Assembly (NCBI RefSeq): GCF_001264245.1
Contig: NZ_CP011339.1
Location: 4,154,001 to 4,218,000 of the forward strand
Length of the DNA stretch: 64,000 nucleotides
Source of the DNA: Microcystis panniformis FACHB-1757
Lineage (GTDB): Bacteria > Cyanobacteriota > Cyanobacteriia > Cyanobacteriales > Microcystaceae
Direction: 5' to 3'
The position numbers were made by a program, and so were the translations under genes. Of the stretch, positions 1 to 8,403 are shown one piece after another; the stretch's first letter is position 1; every line of letters starts with the position of its first letter. The notes beneath the pieces were generated by a model. The model had not been told where the DNA came from. It made no database searches and saw only the letters and a program-made list of their open reading frames with translations.

Positions 1-1155
1 TAAAGCTTCTAAGTTGCTGGCGCTGATTGTTGAAATAAGCTCTTTACCTTCTTGGACATAAGTTAAGCTTTTTTGTTCATTAATTTTTTCGGTCAATGCT
101 CCCAGTCGCAGCGTTTGAAAATCATGGTAAAGTTGTGATGCAAGCCTTAATATTGTTGGAGAGCATTGGCATTCACCAGATGGATTTTCAAGCCAATTTA
201 ACAAGTTCAGAACTTCTTCCTTGTGCTTTTCCGTTTGCATCCCGTATAGCAAAAGTGAACTCAATCCGGGTAGTAGTTTTTCCACTGGAACAGTAGATAA
301 GTCTTCCGTCAATCCAATACGCACATCATTGATTTGATGCAATAAAAGTTCCTGTTCCTGATTAGACAGCTTTTTGCCTTTAATCATTTTAGTGAAAAGC
401 GTAACAATCTTGAGTTGGTCTGATGATGTCAAAGATTTATCTAGCGCCAACGCACGTTCATACATATTGTCCCAGTAAGCAGCACGTAGATTTAAGGCTT
501 TTAACATTCCTTTCCGTAATTCCAGAACAGCCTGTTCGCTTTCGCTGGCTAATTCCTTAGCAATCTCAACTAAAGTCAAGCTGTGTTCATCCTCCACTTC
601 TGTATGTAAAGGAAAAAATACATATTGCTCCAAGGATAATGATGTATGGTTTTTAATCGCTTCGATAATGTGTTTGTAGATAAATTTAACCACAGATTCA
701 GTCCCTAAACCTATGGCTCCAATAGCTTCGAGTGAACTTCCATTCTGGAGCAGCGATAGGAATGATTCACGCCAGATTTCCACTTCAACACAAGGCGTTT
801 GCGTGCTATCTACTCCCATCGCTTCTTGAAAACGCTTGAATAACTGTGGGTGAGGAATTTCCTGTACCCACTCGTCCTTAATACCTAATTTACGGATTGC
901 TTCGAGATCTTCATCGTGTAGATGTCCGTTTTCTTCAGCTAAGTTCTTCAGCAGGTGATTTCGATGAGTGGGATTTTCTAGCTTTGATATTACTGCTGTT
1001 AAATAACGGGAAAACCAGTCACTATAAGCTCCGTATTGACTGGCAAAGTCTGTCAGAACTTCATCAATATGTTGAAATTCTCCTTTTTCTAAAGCCAGTA
1101 AATACGGATGATTAATCGCTCGATGGCTTAGTGCTTCCTCGATTAAATTTTCCAT
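1..1155 (-). CDS. Haem-oxygenase-like di-iron oxidase domain protein, 3' end off window
   Basis: An open frame begins with ATG at 1155 and runs without a stop for 385 codons to the left edge. The first ~190 residues resemble the haem-oxygenase-like di-iron oxidase/oxygenase superfamily (iron-containing redox enzymes). Candidate metal ligands are visible in a helix reading EENGHLHDED (E-x2-H type) and a later helix reading HTEVEDEHSLTL (H-x3-E/D-x2-H type). Residues ~190-385 form a helical region that I cannot assign, so the protein is longer than single-domain family members. Substrate is unknown; relatives oxidise amino acids, fatty acids or small metabolites. The gene is upstream of and antiparallel to nothing useful here; dndE, on the same strand, lies 200 bp upstream. 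Superfamily call is fairly secure, reaction unknown. Confidence 0.6.
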   Translation of the reverse strand, partial: MENLIEEALSHRAINHPYLLALEKGEFQHIDEVLTDFASQYGAYSDWFSRYLTAVISKLENPTHRNHLLKNLAEENGHLHDEDLEAIRKLGIKDEWVQEIPHPQLFKRFQEAMGVDSTQTPCVEVEIWRESFLSLLQNGSSLEAIGAIGLGTESVVKFIYKHIIEAIKNHTSLSLEQYVFFPLHTEVEDEHSLTLVEIAKELASESEQAVLELRKGMLKALNLRAAYWDNMYERALALDKSLTSSDQLKIVTLFTKMIKGKKLSNQEQELLLHQINDVRIGLTEDLSTVPVEKLLPGLSSLLLYGMQTEKHKEEVLNLLNWLENPSGECQCSPTILRLASQLYHDFQTLRLGALTEKINEQKSLTYVQEGKELISTISASNLEAL

Positions 1156-1273
1156 TTTTTCTCATCCCCCGATAGCCGCCCTCTTTTAAATATAGCGCTT
1201 TTCACGTTACTGAGGTATCGACAAGTTTTGCCAACAAGGGGCTTAAGCCCCTTGCCCATGCCTCATCCTGAGG

Positions 1274-1326
1274 AAAACTGCTATACCATCACAAAATTGG
1301 CCAATTGTCAATAGCGTTTGAGATGC
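1274..1326. repeat. Dispersed ~45-bp repeat, copy 1
   Basis: The segment containing CACAAAATTGGCCAATTGTC and GCGTTTGAGATGCGCT recurs almost identically at 17453-17502, upstream of the first carbonic anhydrase copy. It contains a small palindrome (TTGGCCAA). No coding content; probably a remnant of a mobile element end. Confidence 0.55.
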
Positions 1327-1354
1327 GCTCCCCCTGAAAACAGATCATTCTTGA

Positions 1355-1753
1355 TTAAGATTCTCTGAGACTTTCTCTCTCTAATTCGATTAAATTATCG
1401 ATTTTCTTTAGCTTGGCATCCCCGGCAAGATAACCGATCCCGCGATGTAAATGTAAGCGAAATTGTTGAGTTAGAGTTTCTTTATCGGTTCCTAATCCGT
1501 CTTGATGACAACGTTGTTTGAGGGCAATTAAGAAAATATCGGCCATTTCTCCCCCGAATACTTTCCAAGATAATTCTACATTGCTATCGGCAGGAATGGG
1601 AACGGGAGAGGGGAGACTCGGTTCAGCAAGGGAACGACAAAAAGCCCAACGACAGAGGATATTCCATTGGTCAATTTTGGTGTAGCGTTTTAATTTTATT
1701 AGGCTATCTTTGGCGGTTTGAGATAGTCGAAAACGTTCGATCGGTGATTCCAT
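1355..1753 (-). CDS. dndE: DNA sulfur modification protein DndE
   Basis: 132 residues opening MESPIERFRLSQTAKDSL, with KLKRYTKIDQWNILCRWAFC and a C-terminal FRLHLHRGIGYL segment, which are the hallmarks of DndE. DndE acts with DndA/IscS, DndC and DndD to replace a non-bridging phosphate oxygen by sulfur in DNA (phosphorothioation); the protein binds nicked DNA. Length is normal for the family. No dnd partner is adjacent; dndD is at 52830-54815 on the opposite strand. A long spacer with dispersed repeats lies upstream, so it is probably transcribed alone. Confidence 0.85.
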   Translation of the reverse strand: MESPIERFRLSQTAKDSLIKLKRYTKIDQWNILCRWAFCRSLAEPSLPSPVPIPADSNVELSWKVFGGEMADIFLIALKQRCHQDGLGTDKETLTQQFRLHLHRGIGYLAGDAKLKKIDNLIELERESLRES

Positions 1754-2322
1754 AATCTATAATTTTACCTCGCTCTGACCGATGAGAAAATAGTTAGTCA
1801 TTCTCAATCCTGTTTAATAGGATAGTGGAAAGTGGGGAGCTTTTTTTCAGTGTTCAGTAAACAGTAATCAGTGAACTGATAACTCGCATCTGATAAATGA
1901 TAACTGATGAGTCCATCTCACATTTGCAGAAATACCGGCAATCGGCAATTATCAGTGACTCTTAAATTATTACAGATATATCAGCGGCTGTCTGTAAGCA
2001 TCCCACCGAAAAACTAATGCGCTCCGGGGTTTGGGGGCGGCGCCACGACCCCAACGGTAGGTTTGGGGGGTAGAACCCCCAAAGGCTTGGATTGAGCGAT
2101 AAAATCGGAAGTGATGACCAATTTTAGAAGATAGTTTCCCTTTAAAAATACCAACTCAGTAGATTTACAAAAATGAGATGCACCCAATTTTACCCCCGAT
2201 CACTCCCATATCTGGTACTTTTTGATTGACAAAAGGTCTAAAAGTCTTACCCAACAAGGTTTTTAGATTTATTCAGCAAACCCTATCTGTTTTGACTTTG
2301 TGTTCTTTGTGTCTCTGTGGTT
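1754..2322. other. Repeat-rich spacer upstream of dndE
   Basis: No gene is seen. The spacer holds short direct repeats of the type AGTGAACTGATAACT, a G/C-rich segment at ~2010-2110 whose reverse complement (ATTTTATCGCTCAATCCAAG) recurs at ~54874-54905 after dndD, and at ~2195-2290 part of a MITE ending TTTATTCAGCAAACCC that matches the family at 18835-19048. Confidence 0.6.
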
Positions 2323-2570
2323 GGCGTTGTCAGATGTAAAGATGAATCAAGCAAAAGTGTAGGGAACTGGAACATCCTTAAACTTAAGGTAATGAATTAG
2401 AAGCGGTAGGGAATTTTCTAACATTTTGACACATTTTGAATAGCAGAGAGTCTGACGATGAAGACGGGCTAAGTAATGACGTAATCTTGTATTTTCTCCC
2501 TCTACCCTTGTCCTATAAGTTTTGCTAACAATCTGATCCCCATCAGGGATAAATATTGGATACACTGGAT

Positions 2571-2758
2571 GGTTCTTCGGTTTGTGTTATGCAATGGACG
2601 GGAGTTATAAGGGATGAAACCCTTATATAGAAAGACATTGCTTCGATTTTTGCCAATTGTTTTCAATCTAGAACGAGCTAATCAATTAAGTCTCTTGCCA
2701 GATAAGGATTTAGCCTATTTATGCCCCCTGAGCGAACCATACCAAGTAACGAAGAACC
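2571..2758. mobile_element. ISL3-type MITE (188 bp), copy A
   Basis: Inverted ends GGTTCTTCGGTTTGTG and GTAACGAAGAACC; flanked by 8-bp duplications CACTGGAT (2563-2570, 2759-2766). It is a diverged member of the family with copies at 4497, 17641 and 26133. The ends match those of the full ISL3 elements at 29256 and 35149. Confidence 0.85.
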
Positions 2759-3198
2759 CACTGGATTTCCATCACTTACCCAAAAATAACATTGCCAAAA
2801 TGAGATAGCTTGCCATAAACGTTGAAATGTCTCTGCACTATGTTGCCGAAGGCACTCGCCTTGCGAGACCACCAATTACCCATCCAAGAATTCCATCTCG
2901 AAAGTGGTCAACAGCCGTCCAGAGCCAGATTTTGTTCTTTTTTTTACCAACAAAGGTCTCTAATTCATCTAGTTCTCCCACTTCTGGAATCGTTTCTGGA
3001 TTATAGGAATCAGGCAGCAGTTTTCCCACTTGTTTGACCCAATCTATAATGGTTGTTCGTGAGACTCCCGTCACTCTCTCAATGCCTCGAAATCCCATGC
3101 CATTTACCTACATTTTCAGACAGGTGCGCTTAACATCATCGCTATAGCCCTTGGTTTCATAGCTATCGATGAACTGGCGACCACAGTTTACACATATA

Positions 3199-4332
3199 CT
3201 TTGCACGGCTACAACTTGCATTTTTTACTCAAGGACAATAATATAGTTTAAGAGTCATAATTAGAAGCAAAGCACTCATTAAAAACATGATTAACCTAGA
3301 ATTCACGGAAGAAGAAAAGAACTCACTGTATTATGAAAGATTTCATCATCCCCATCCCCGGGTTCAACTGAAGATGGAAGTTCTCTGGTTAAAAAGCCAA
3401 AAGATACCGCACCAAAAAATTTGTCAGTTAGCAGGAATCTCGCCAAATACCTTATTAACCTATCTTCGAGATGAGCAAGAAGGCGGAATAGAAAAATTAA
3501 AAGAAATCAACTTCTATCGCCCTAAAAGTCAATTAGAGTTTCAAAAAGAAACCCTCAAAAAATACTTCGAGAAAAATCCACCAGCCACAATAAATGAAGC
3601 TGTATATAGGATAGAAGAATTGACGGGAATAAAACGAAGTCCTACCCAAGTGAGAAAATTTTTAAAATCAATGGGAATGAAATGTTTAAAAGTAGGTTCT
3701 CTTCCTTCTAAAGCTGACCCAGATGAACAAGAGGACTACAAAGAAAAAAAGCTAGAACCCAGACTAAATGAGGCAAAAGAAGGAAAAAGGGCTGTTTTTT
3801 TTGTTGATGCCGCTCACTTCGTCATGGGAGCATTTCTCGGTTTTGTTTGGTGTTTTGAGAGACTTTTTGTTAAGTCACCGAGCGGGCGTAAACGCTTCAA
3901 TGTTTTAGGAGCATTAAATGCAATAACTCATGAAGTTATTCTGGTTACGAATGACACTTATATTACGGCAACTCAAGTCTGTGAACTCCGGTCAAAAATA
4001 GCTGCTTTAGGACTAATGATTCCCATCACTCTAGTCTTAGATAATGCCCGCTATCAAAAATGTAAAATTGTTGAAGAATTGGCTCTTTCTTTGTCAATAG
4101 AGCTGCTCTATCTGCCGTCTTATTCACCTAATCTAAATTTAATTGAAAGGCTGTGGAAATTGGTCAAAAAGAAATGTTTATATGGTAAATATTATGAGAA
4201 CTTTTCTGACTTTTCTTCAGCTATTTATGAATGTCTGAATGATGCCCATCTGAAACATAAAAAAGAACTGGATTCCTTGCTGACTCTACGATTTCAGAAG
4301 TTTAATAAATCTCAGATTATGAACGTCTAAAG
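3199..4332 (+). mobile_element. IS630-family element inserted in IS1
   Basis: Inserted between TA dinucleotides of the IS1 zinc-finger coding region; ends CTTTGCACGGCTACAAC and a related complement at 4316-4332. It carries the transposase at 3287-4330. TA target use is normal for IS630/Tc1-mariner elements. Confidence 0.75.
3287..4330 (+). CDS. IS630-family transposase
   Basis: 347 residues, intact. An N-terminal helix-turn-helix (KICQLAGISPNTLLTYL) is followed by the DDE catalytic core: the first aspartate in AVFFVDAAHF, the second in ITLVLDNARYQ, and the glutamate in SPNLNLIERLWK. It cuts and joins the ends of its own element. The reading frame reaches almost to the right end of the element. 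No frameshift is seen, so this copy may be active. Confidence 0.9.
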   Translation: MINLEFTEEEKNSLYYERFHHPHPRVQLKMEVLWLKSQKIPHQKICQLAGISPNTLLTYLRDEQEGGIEKLKEINFYRPKSQLEFQKETLKKYFEKNPPATINEAVYRIEELTGIKRSPTQVRKFLKSMGMKCLKVGSLPSKADPDEQEDYKEKKLEPRLNEAKEGKRAVFFVDAAHFVMGAFLGFVWCFERLFVKSPSGRKRFNVLGALNAITHEVILVTNDTYITATQVCELRSKIAALGLMIPITLVLDNARYQKCKIVEELALSLSIELLYLPSYSPNLNLIERLWKLVKKKCLYGKYYENFSDFSSAIYECLNDAHLKHKKELDSLLTLRFQKFNKSQIMNV

Positions 4333-4496
4333 TATATATAGTTTTGTTTTTGACCACGATGACCATTTTTATTGATGTGGTCACTTTTACATTCTGGACA
4401 TTTCATCGTTTTTTTTCCTTCATTGAGTTTCTATCTATTTTGCCTTCTCATCTCTTTATCTGACAACGCCCCCACTGATAACTGATAACTGATAAC

Positions 4497-4682
4497 GGCT
4501 CTTCGGTTTGTGTTATGCAATGGACGGGGGTTATAAGGGATGGAACCCTTATAGAGAAAGGCATTTAGCGATTTTTGTCAATTGTTTTTATCTAGAGCGA
4601 ACTAATCAATTAAGTCTCTTGCCAGATAAGGATTTAGTCGATTTATGCCCCCCTATCGAACCATAACAAGTAACGAAGAGCC
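4497..4682. mobile_element. ISL3-type MITE (186 bp), copy B, no target duplication
   Basis: Same family as copies A, C and D, with GGCTCTTCGG and CGAAGAGCC ends. The left flank (ACTGATAAC) and the right flank (TAAATTTT, inside a glycosyltransferase pseudogene) do not match, unlike the other three copies. This suggests recombination between MITE copies or a deletion starting at this one. Confidence 0.8.
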
Positions 4683-5064
4683 TAAATTTTTAATTCCTGT
4701 AACTAATCCCTCGATACTATCGGGTTCAACTAAAAAACCAGTTTTTCCATCTTCGATAATTTCTACCGGACCACCGCGACGATAGGCAACTACGGGAACA
4801 CCACAGGCTAAAGCTTCAATAGCCCCGTTACCAAAAGCCTCAACCCAGCGCGGGGTCATCAACAGGCCAAAACAGTCGCCTAACTCTTTTTGAAGGCTCT
4901 CGGTGGGCAAAAAACCGCGATAATCGACTAAATCGAAATTATAGTTATCCTGTAAATTTTGCCAGTAGAGAAGATCGGAAATATGACCGAAAACCCGTAA
5001 AGGTAAGCTAAAACGCACTTAAACCACCTAAAATAGAAATAGTAATTTTAGAAAAATCCTACTT

Positions 5065-6450
5065 ATGCCAGCTAAAGATTTCCTAGATTTAGAAGAAAAG
5101 AAAAACTTACAAAAAGCTCTTAAAGAAGAAGAAAGAGCAGAAGTTAGGGAAAGAATTTTAATGTTTCTCTTGCTGAACGACGGAAAAACTCAACGAGAAA
5201 TAGCTGAGTTTATTGGTTGTTCACTCAAAACAGTCGCCCCTTGGTGTGTTCATGGCGATCCTAACAATTTAGAAAGTCTAGAAGATGGGAGAAAAAATGG
5301 AAATCATAAAAAAGCCACAGAGGAATATATTAATTTACTATTGAAAATAGTTGATGAAGACCCGAAGGAATTGGGATATGAATTCGGGAGATGGACAGCG
5401 GCAAGATTAGCCATCTAGAAAAGGAAACAGTAATTAGGGTCTGCTGAAAAAGTTTTTCCTGGGGGTAGGAGTCAGTAGCCGGTCGTCAGGAGTCGGTCGT
5501 TTCAGGCTTTGTTGCCCTTGTTTTTTGTACCAAGCGATGTACCACAAGAAGGATAATGCAAGGTTTTTGAAAGTCCCAATCCTATTTTCGCAGCATGAAC
5601 ATCGGACTTTAACAGGTCAAAAGCCTTATTTTAAAAGGGTTTTACCATTATTCAGCAAGCCCTAATTAAGCTGAGTGGCTCGCAAGTGAGAAGAATATTG
5701 AGAAGAAAAAAGTATGTGTATATCTGGGCGAAATATAGTCTAGAAGATAAGCAAGATAAGAAATTAAGAAAAGCATTTAAAGAAAAATTAGATGAATATT
5801 TAAAGTTGGCTAAAGAGAAGCCAGAGTCAATCCAGGCATGGTTTTGGGACGGGGCTTTCAAGGTGGCGACGCAGGTTCGCCACACAACCCCTCATGAATG
5901 TGGATTTAGTTTGAGAGTAATAAGAAGGAGAGCTTGGACAAAAAAAGGAAAGCGAAAAAAAGTGAACGGGCAAAGAAAAAGAGGAAGGGTGAATGTGATG
6001 GGAGCCTTAAGATATAATGACAAAAAACGAGTCTGTTTTATGATCAAAAAAGGAAATTCAGAAACTTTCCATGAACAATTAAAGAAACTTCATGAAGAAA
6101 TTCGTCAAGAATGGATAAACTTGGGAAATCTGCCCGAAGATTTTCCAGAAAAAGGACCGAAGATGATCATTATATTAGACAATGCTAGTTATCACAAAAA
6201 GAAAGATGTTATTGAGCAAGTGGAAAAAGAGTTGCCCAATATTAGGCTAGAGTTTTTACCAGCTTATAGTCCAGATTACAACCTAATAGAATTAGTGTGG
6301 CATTCCGCTAAAGAATACATAGCTAATCGAGAATTTGAAAATAAAGAAGAACTGGAAAAAGTAGTCAATCAGCTTTTAAATGAAGGGGGATTGATTATTA
6401 AATGGAGTAGAAAACTGAAAAATAAGGGTAATGCTGTCAATGTAACTTAA
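5065..6450 (+). pseudogene. IS630-like transposase, frameshifted and interrupted by a MITE
   Basis: The N-terminal helix-turn-helix half (5065-5418; KTQREIAEFIGCSLKTVA) ends in a premature TAG because of a frameshift near 5410. A 226-bp MITE follows (5437-5662). The frame then continues GSQVRRILRRKKY, the second catalytic aspartate in MIIILDNASYH and the glutamate in PDYNLIELVWH. The first DDE aspartate region reads AWFWDGAFKV. Confidence 0.85.
5437..5662. mobile_element. TANNTA-target MITE (226 bp)
   Basis: Ends GGGTCTGCTGAAAAAG and TTCAGCAAGCCC; duplicated hexamer TAATTA at 5431-5436 and 5663-5668. It belongs to the family with copies at 13543, 18835 and 58876, whose ends match the IS5-like element at 40310-41988. 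Confidence 0.85.
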
Positions 6451-7095
6451 ATGCGTAAAAGCTTACGCCCAACTGTTGACAAGCGGCGATCGCATCTTCT
6501 CAAGCTTTTTCCGGGGCAATCCGTCCCACCCAGGCTAGACAGGGGGAAGGAGCGGACCGAAACTAATACAAAGATACGTCTAAACCATTAGCCAAACAGC
6601 GATAGGGGGGAGATATTGAGAAAGTTTCTGCTTGGGCGACGGTGTGAAAAGCGAGTAAATGGGGAAAACTGCGGTAGGTTTTTTGAATAATATGATCCAT
6701 CGCCAAAGAAACGGAAGCCATGCTGACTAAATGGGCGACGGGAGTGGCAAAAAAAGGAGTGAGATAAAAAGGCAGCCAATCCTAGGCAAAATTAACAATT
6801 AAATCGTACTGATGTTGTACTTGTTGAGCGTAGTGCCACATATTGGCCAAAACGGCATTTTCGGGCATGAAAATCGGGGCTTGCCGGCCTTGACTTTGGG
6901 CGGAAATCTGGGCATTTCCTGCTATAGTGATTAAGGGAATATCATGCAATTGCGAGGCTTCTGGAGCCACTACCCGCACCGCATACCCTTGCTTATTCAG
7001 AGTGCGAGCGAGATTATAAAGAGTTAATTCTAGGCCACCGCCGTCCCCCGATCCCAAAAATCCCACGGGGGTGGAGAGAAATAACAGTTTTCCAC

Positions 7096-8190
7096 TCAAT
7101 TTTGCACCTCAGTGGATGTGGTTTCAGTGAAGGAAGTATCCTGTACGTCATCATCTTCCGGTTCACCAGTGGTTTCCAGGGGAGCAATATCTAAGCGGGG
7201 CGGTAATTGCAGATTTAACTGTCTGATTGCCCAGCGTGCTGTTTCTTGCACTTCCTCATCGGAATCATCGAGGGCATGACAAATTAATTGACTGATCTGA
7301 GACATGATATCGTAGAGTCTGGTTAAATCCCGGATAGCATTTTTCCGCACTTGGGGATTTTTATCCTGGAGAGAGATAGCCAAAGCTTGGTTCATCGGTC
7401 GCAGGGAGCGGGTACAGATTTGAGCGAGAGCTTCTAGGGTTAAACTGCGTTCGTAGGAATCCCCATCCACCATACTATCGACTAAAGGCTGCATTGCCCT
7501 AGAATCGGACATCTGTGCCAGCTTCCAAACCGCCCGTCTACGGGTACGGGGATCGTTATCACGAAGACTTTCAATTAAACGCAGGATTAAATCTACGTTC
7601 GGGATGCGGGAGGTAGCTTGTACGGGCAAAGAAGGCTCGAAATCCTCGTCACCACTGCCATTAATGTCACTGCCCGTTTTGGGGTCCGCGTCGAAGGAAT
7701 TGCCATTGCCCCTAGAAAAGTTGTTGAGTGGGTTTTTAGGATTGACGTAAGTTGTCTTTTTGCGCCGTTTTGAGGCTTTGCCCTTGGGACGATATTGGAA
7801 GAAAAGCGATAGTAAAACTCCCAATAAAGCGATGGATAACAAGGCCGAGCCAGCAATTAACGGTATTGGTGAAGTCTCGTTTTTGGCGGCGGCGTTGGCG
7901 GCCGTGGCGGTTTGACCTAGATACTTCTGGATATTAGCGATCGCATTTTGAGCAAATGTATCGTTCGGACGTTGTGCCAGAGCTTGTTGAAATTTTCCTA
8001 GGGCGAGTTGGTAATTTCTTTGGGCTGTAGCTTCGTAACCAGCTTTCATCAACTGATCGTAAGTGGCGACAGTCTGGGGTTGCTCTAACCTAGGGGGAGT
8101 TTGAGCGTTAGCCTTGGGTAAAGCCTGAAAATGATGACCCCAACTGCTCACACCGATAGCTAACAAAAATAGGAAATTGGGTTTGATCAT
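7096..8190 (-). CDS. Membrane-anchored TPR/HEAT-repeat protein
   Basis: 364 residues. An N-terminal signal-like stretch (FLFLLAIGVSSWG) is followed by a TPR-like pair (residues ~40-95, YQLALGKFQQALAQRPND), a transmembrane helix (~110-133, LIAGSALLSIALLGVLLSLFF), a basic, low-complexity linker, and HEAT/PBS-lyase-type repeats (~200-330; NDPRTRRRAVWKLAQM, DGDSYERSLTLEALAQI, DKNPQVRKNAIRDLTRLY, DSDEEVQETARWAIRQL). The tail is acidic. Such architecture suggests a scaffold at the membrane; no enzyme motif is seen. Its stop overlaps the start of the glycosyltransferase pseudogene, so they once formed an operon. Confidence 0.75.
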   Translation of the reverse strand: MIKPNFLFLLAIGVSSWGHHFQALPKANAQTPPRLEQPQTVATYDQLMKAGYEATAQRNYQLALGKFQQALAQRPNDTFAQNAIANIQKYLGQTATAANAAAKNETSPIPLIAGSALLSIALLGVLLSLFFQYRPKGKASKRRKKTTYVNPKNPLNNFSRGNGNSFDADPKTGSDINGSGDEDFEPSLPVQATSRIPNVDLILRLIESLRDNDPRTRRRAVWKLAQMSDSRAMQPLVDSMVDGDSYERSLTLEALAQICTRSLRPMNQALAISLQDKNPQVRKNAIRDLTRLYDIMSQISQLICHALDDSDEEVQETARWAIRQLNLQLPPRLDIAPLETTGEPEDDDVQDTSFTETTSTEVQN

Positions 8191-8403
8191 AGAATTAATG
8201 CAACTGTTTAGGGGGGGGAGGGTAAAAGTATGATAGCCTAAAAGCCGTAAATGAAAAGCACTTAACTCCAGAGATAGGTCATGGACTACGGTGGTGATTG
8301 GGAAAGGCCTCCGGTGAGCGTGGGGCGAATAGTACGGCTCCTAGTAGCGAGGATAGAGTCCACTGTTTAGAGCTTAGGGATTATCTGTGAAAAACTGGCT
8401 TAA
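8191..8403. other. Intergenic spacer, possible structured RNA
   Basis: Between the HEAT gene start and the nadB stop. It is not one of the window's repeats, is richer in G than other spacers, and contains complementary segments TGGACT (8282-8287) and AGTCCA (8357-8362), with CTAC/GTAG inside them. No gene is recognised and no known RNA family could be assigned. Confidence 0.3.

Larger units (their letters stand above)
2347..4406 (-). pseudogene. IS1-family transposase, fragmented
   Basis: Pieces in order on the minus strand: an N-terminal zinc-finger (MKCPECKSDHINKNG, then SICVNCGRQF), a helix-turn-helix region (GMGFRGIERVTGVSRTTI), the DDE region with VGELDELETFVGKKKN, and the C-terminal VEGENTRLRHYLARLHR block. 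An in-frame TAG at 3108-3110 replaces an expected tyrosine, a frameshift lies near 2840, and two mobile elements split the frame. It cannot produce an active transposase. Confidence 0.8.
2323..4470 (-). mobile_element. IS1-family element, dead, carrying an IS630 and a MITE
   Basis: The ends are 13-bp inverted repeats GGCGTTGTCAGAT (2323) and its complement (4458-4470), typical of IS1. The minus-strand transposase runs from ~4406 to 2347. It is interrupted by an IS630-type element (3199-4332, TA target) and a 188-bp MITE (2571-2758, 8-bp duplication CACTGGAT). No target duplication is visible around the IS1 itself, so one flank has probably been rearranged. Confidence 0.8.
5010..6459 (+). mobile_element. 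IS630-like element in the glycosyltransferase pseudogene
   Basis: Removing 5010-6459 together with one copy of AGCT (5006-5009 / 6460-6463) rejoins the glycosyltransferase frame as GVSLPLRVFGH, which fixes the boundaries. The termini share an ACGCAyTTAA core. It holds a broken transposase and an internal MITE. Confidence 0.7.
4683..7099 (-). pseudogene. Glycosyltransferase family 4, broken
   Basis: The frame starts with TTG at 7099 (SGKLLFLSTPVGFLGSGDGGG, the N-terminal GT4 glycine loop), overlapping the stop of the HEAT gene. It meets a TAG at 6781 and further stops before an IS630-type element at 5010-6459, then resumes at 5009 (LRVFGHISD, PRWVEAFGNGAIEALACGVPVVA, the donor-binding E-x7-E type region) and ends abruptly at the MITE at 4682. 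GT4 enzymes build polysaccharides or glycolipids from nucleotide sugars. Several independent lesions show a dead gene. Confidence 0.8.
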
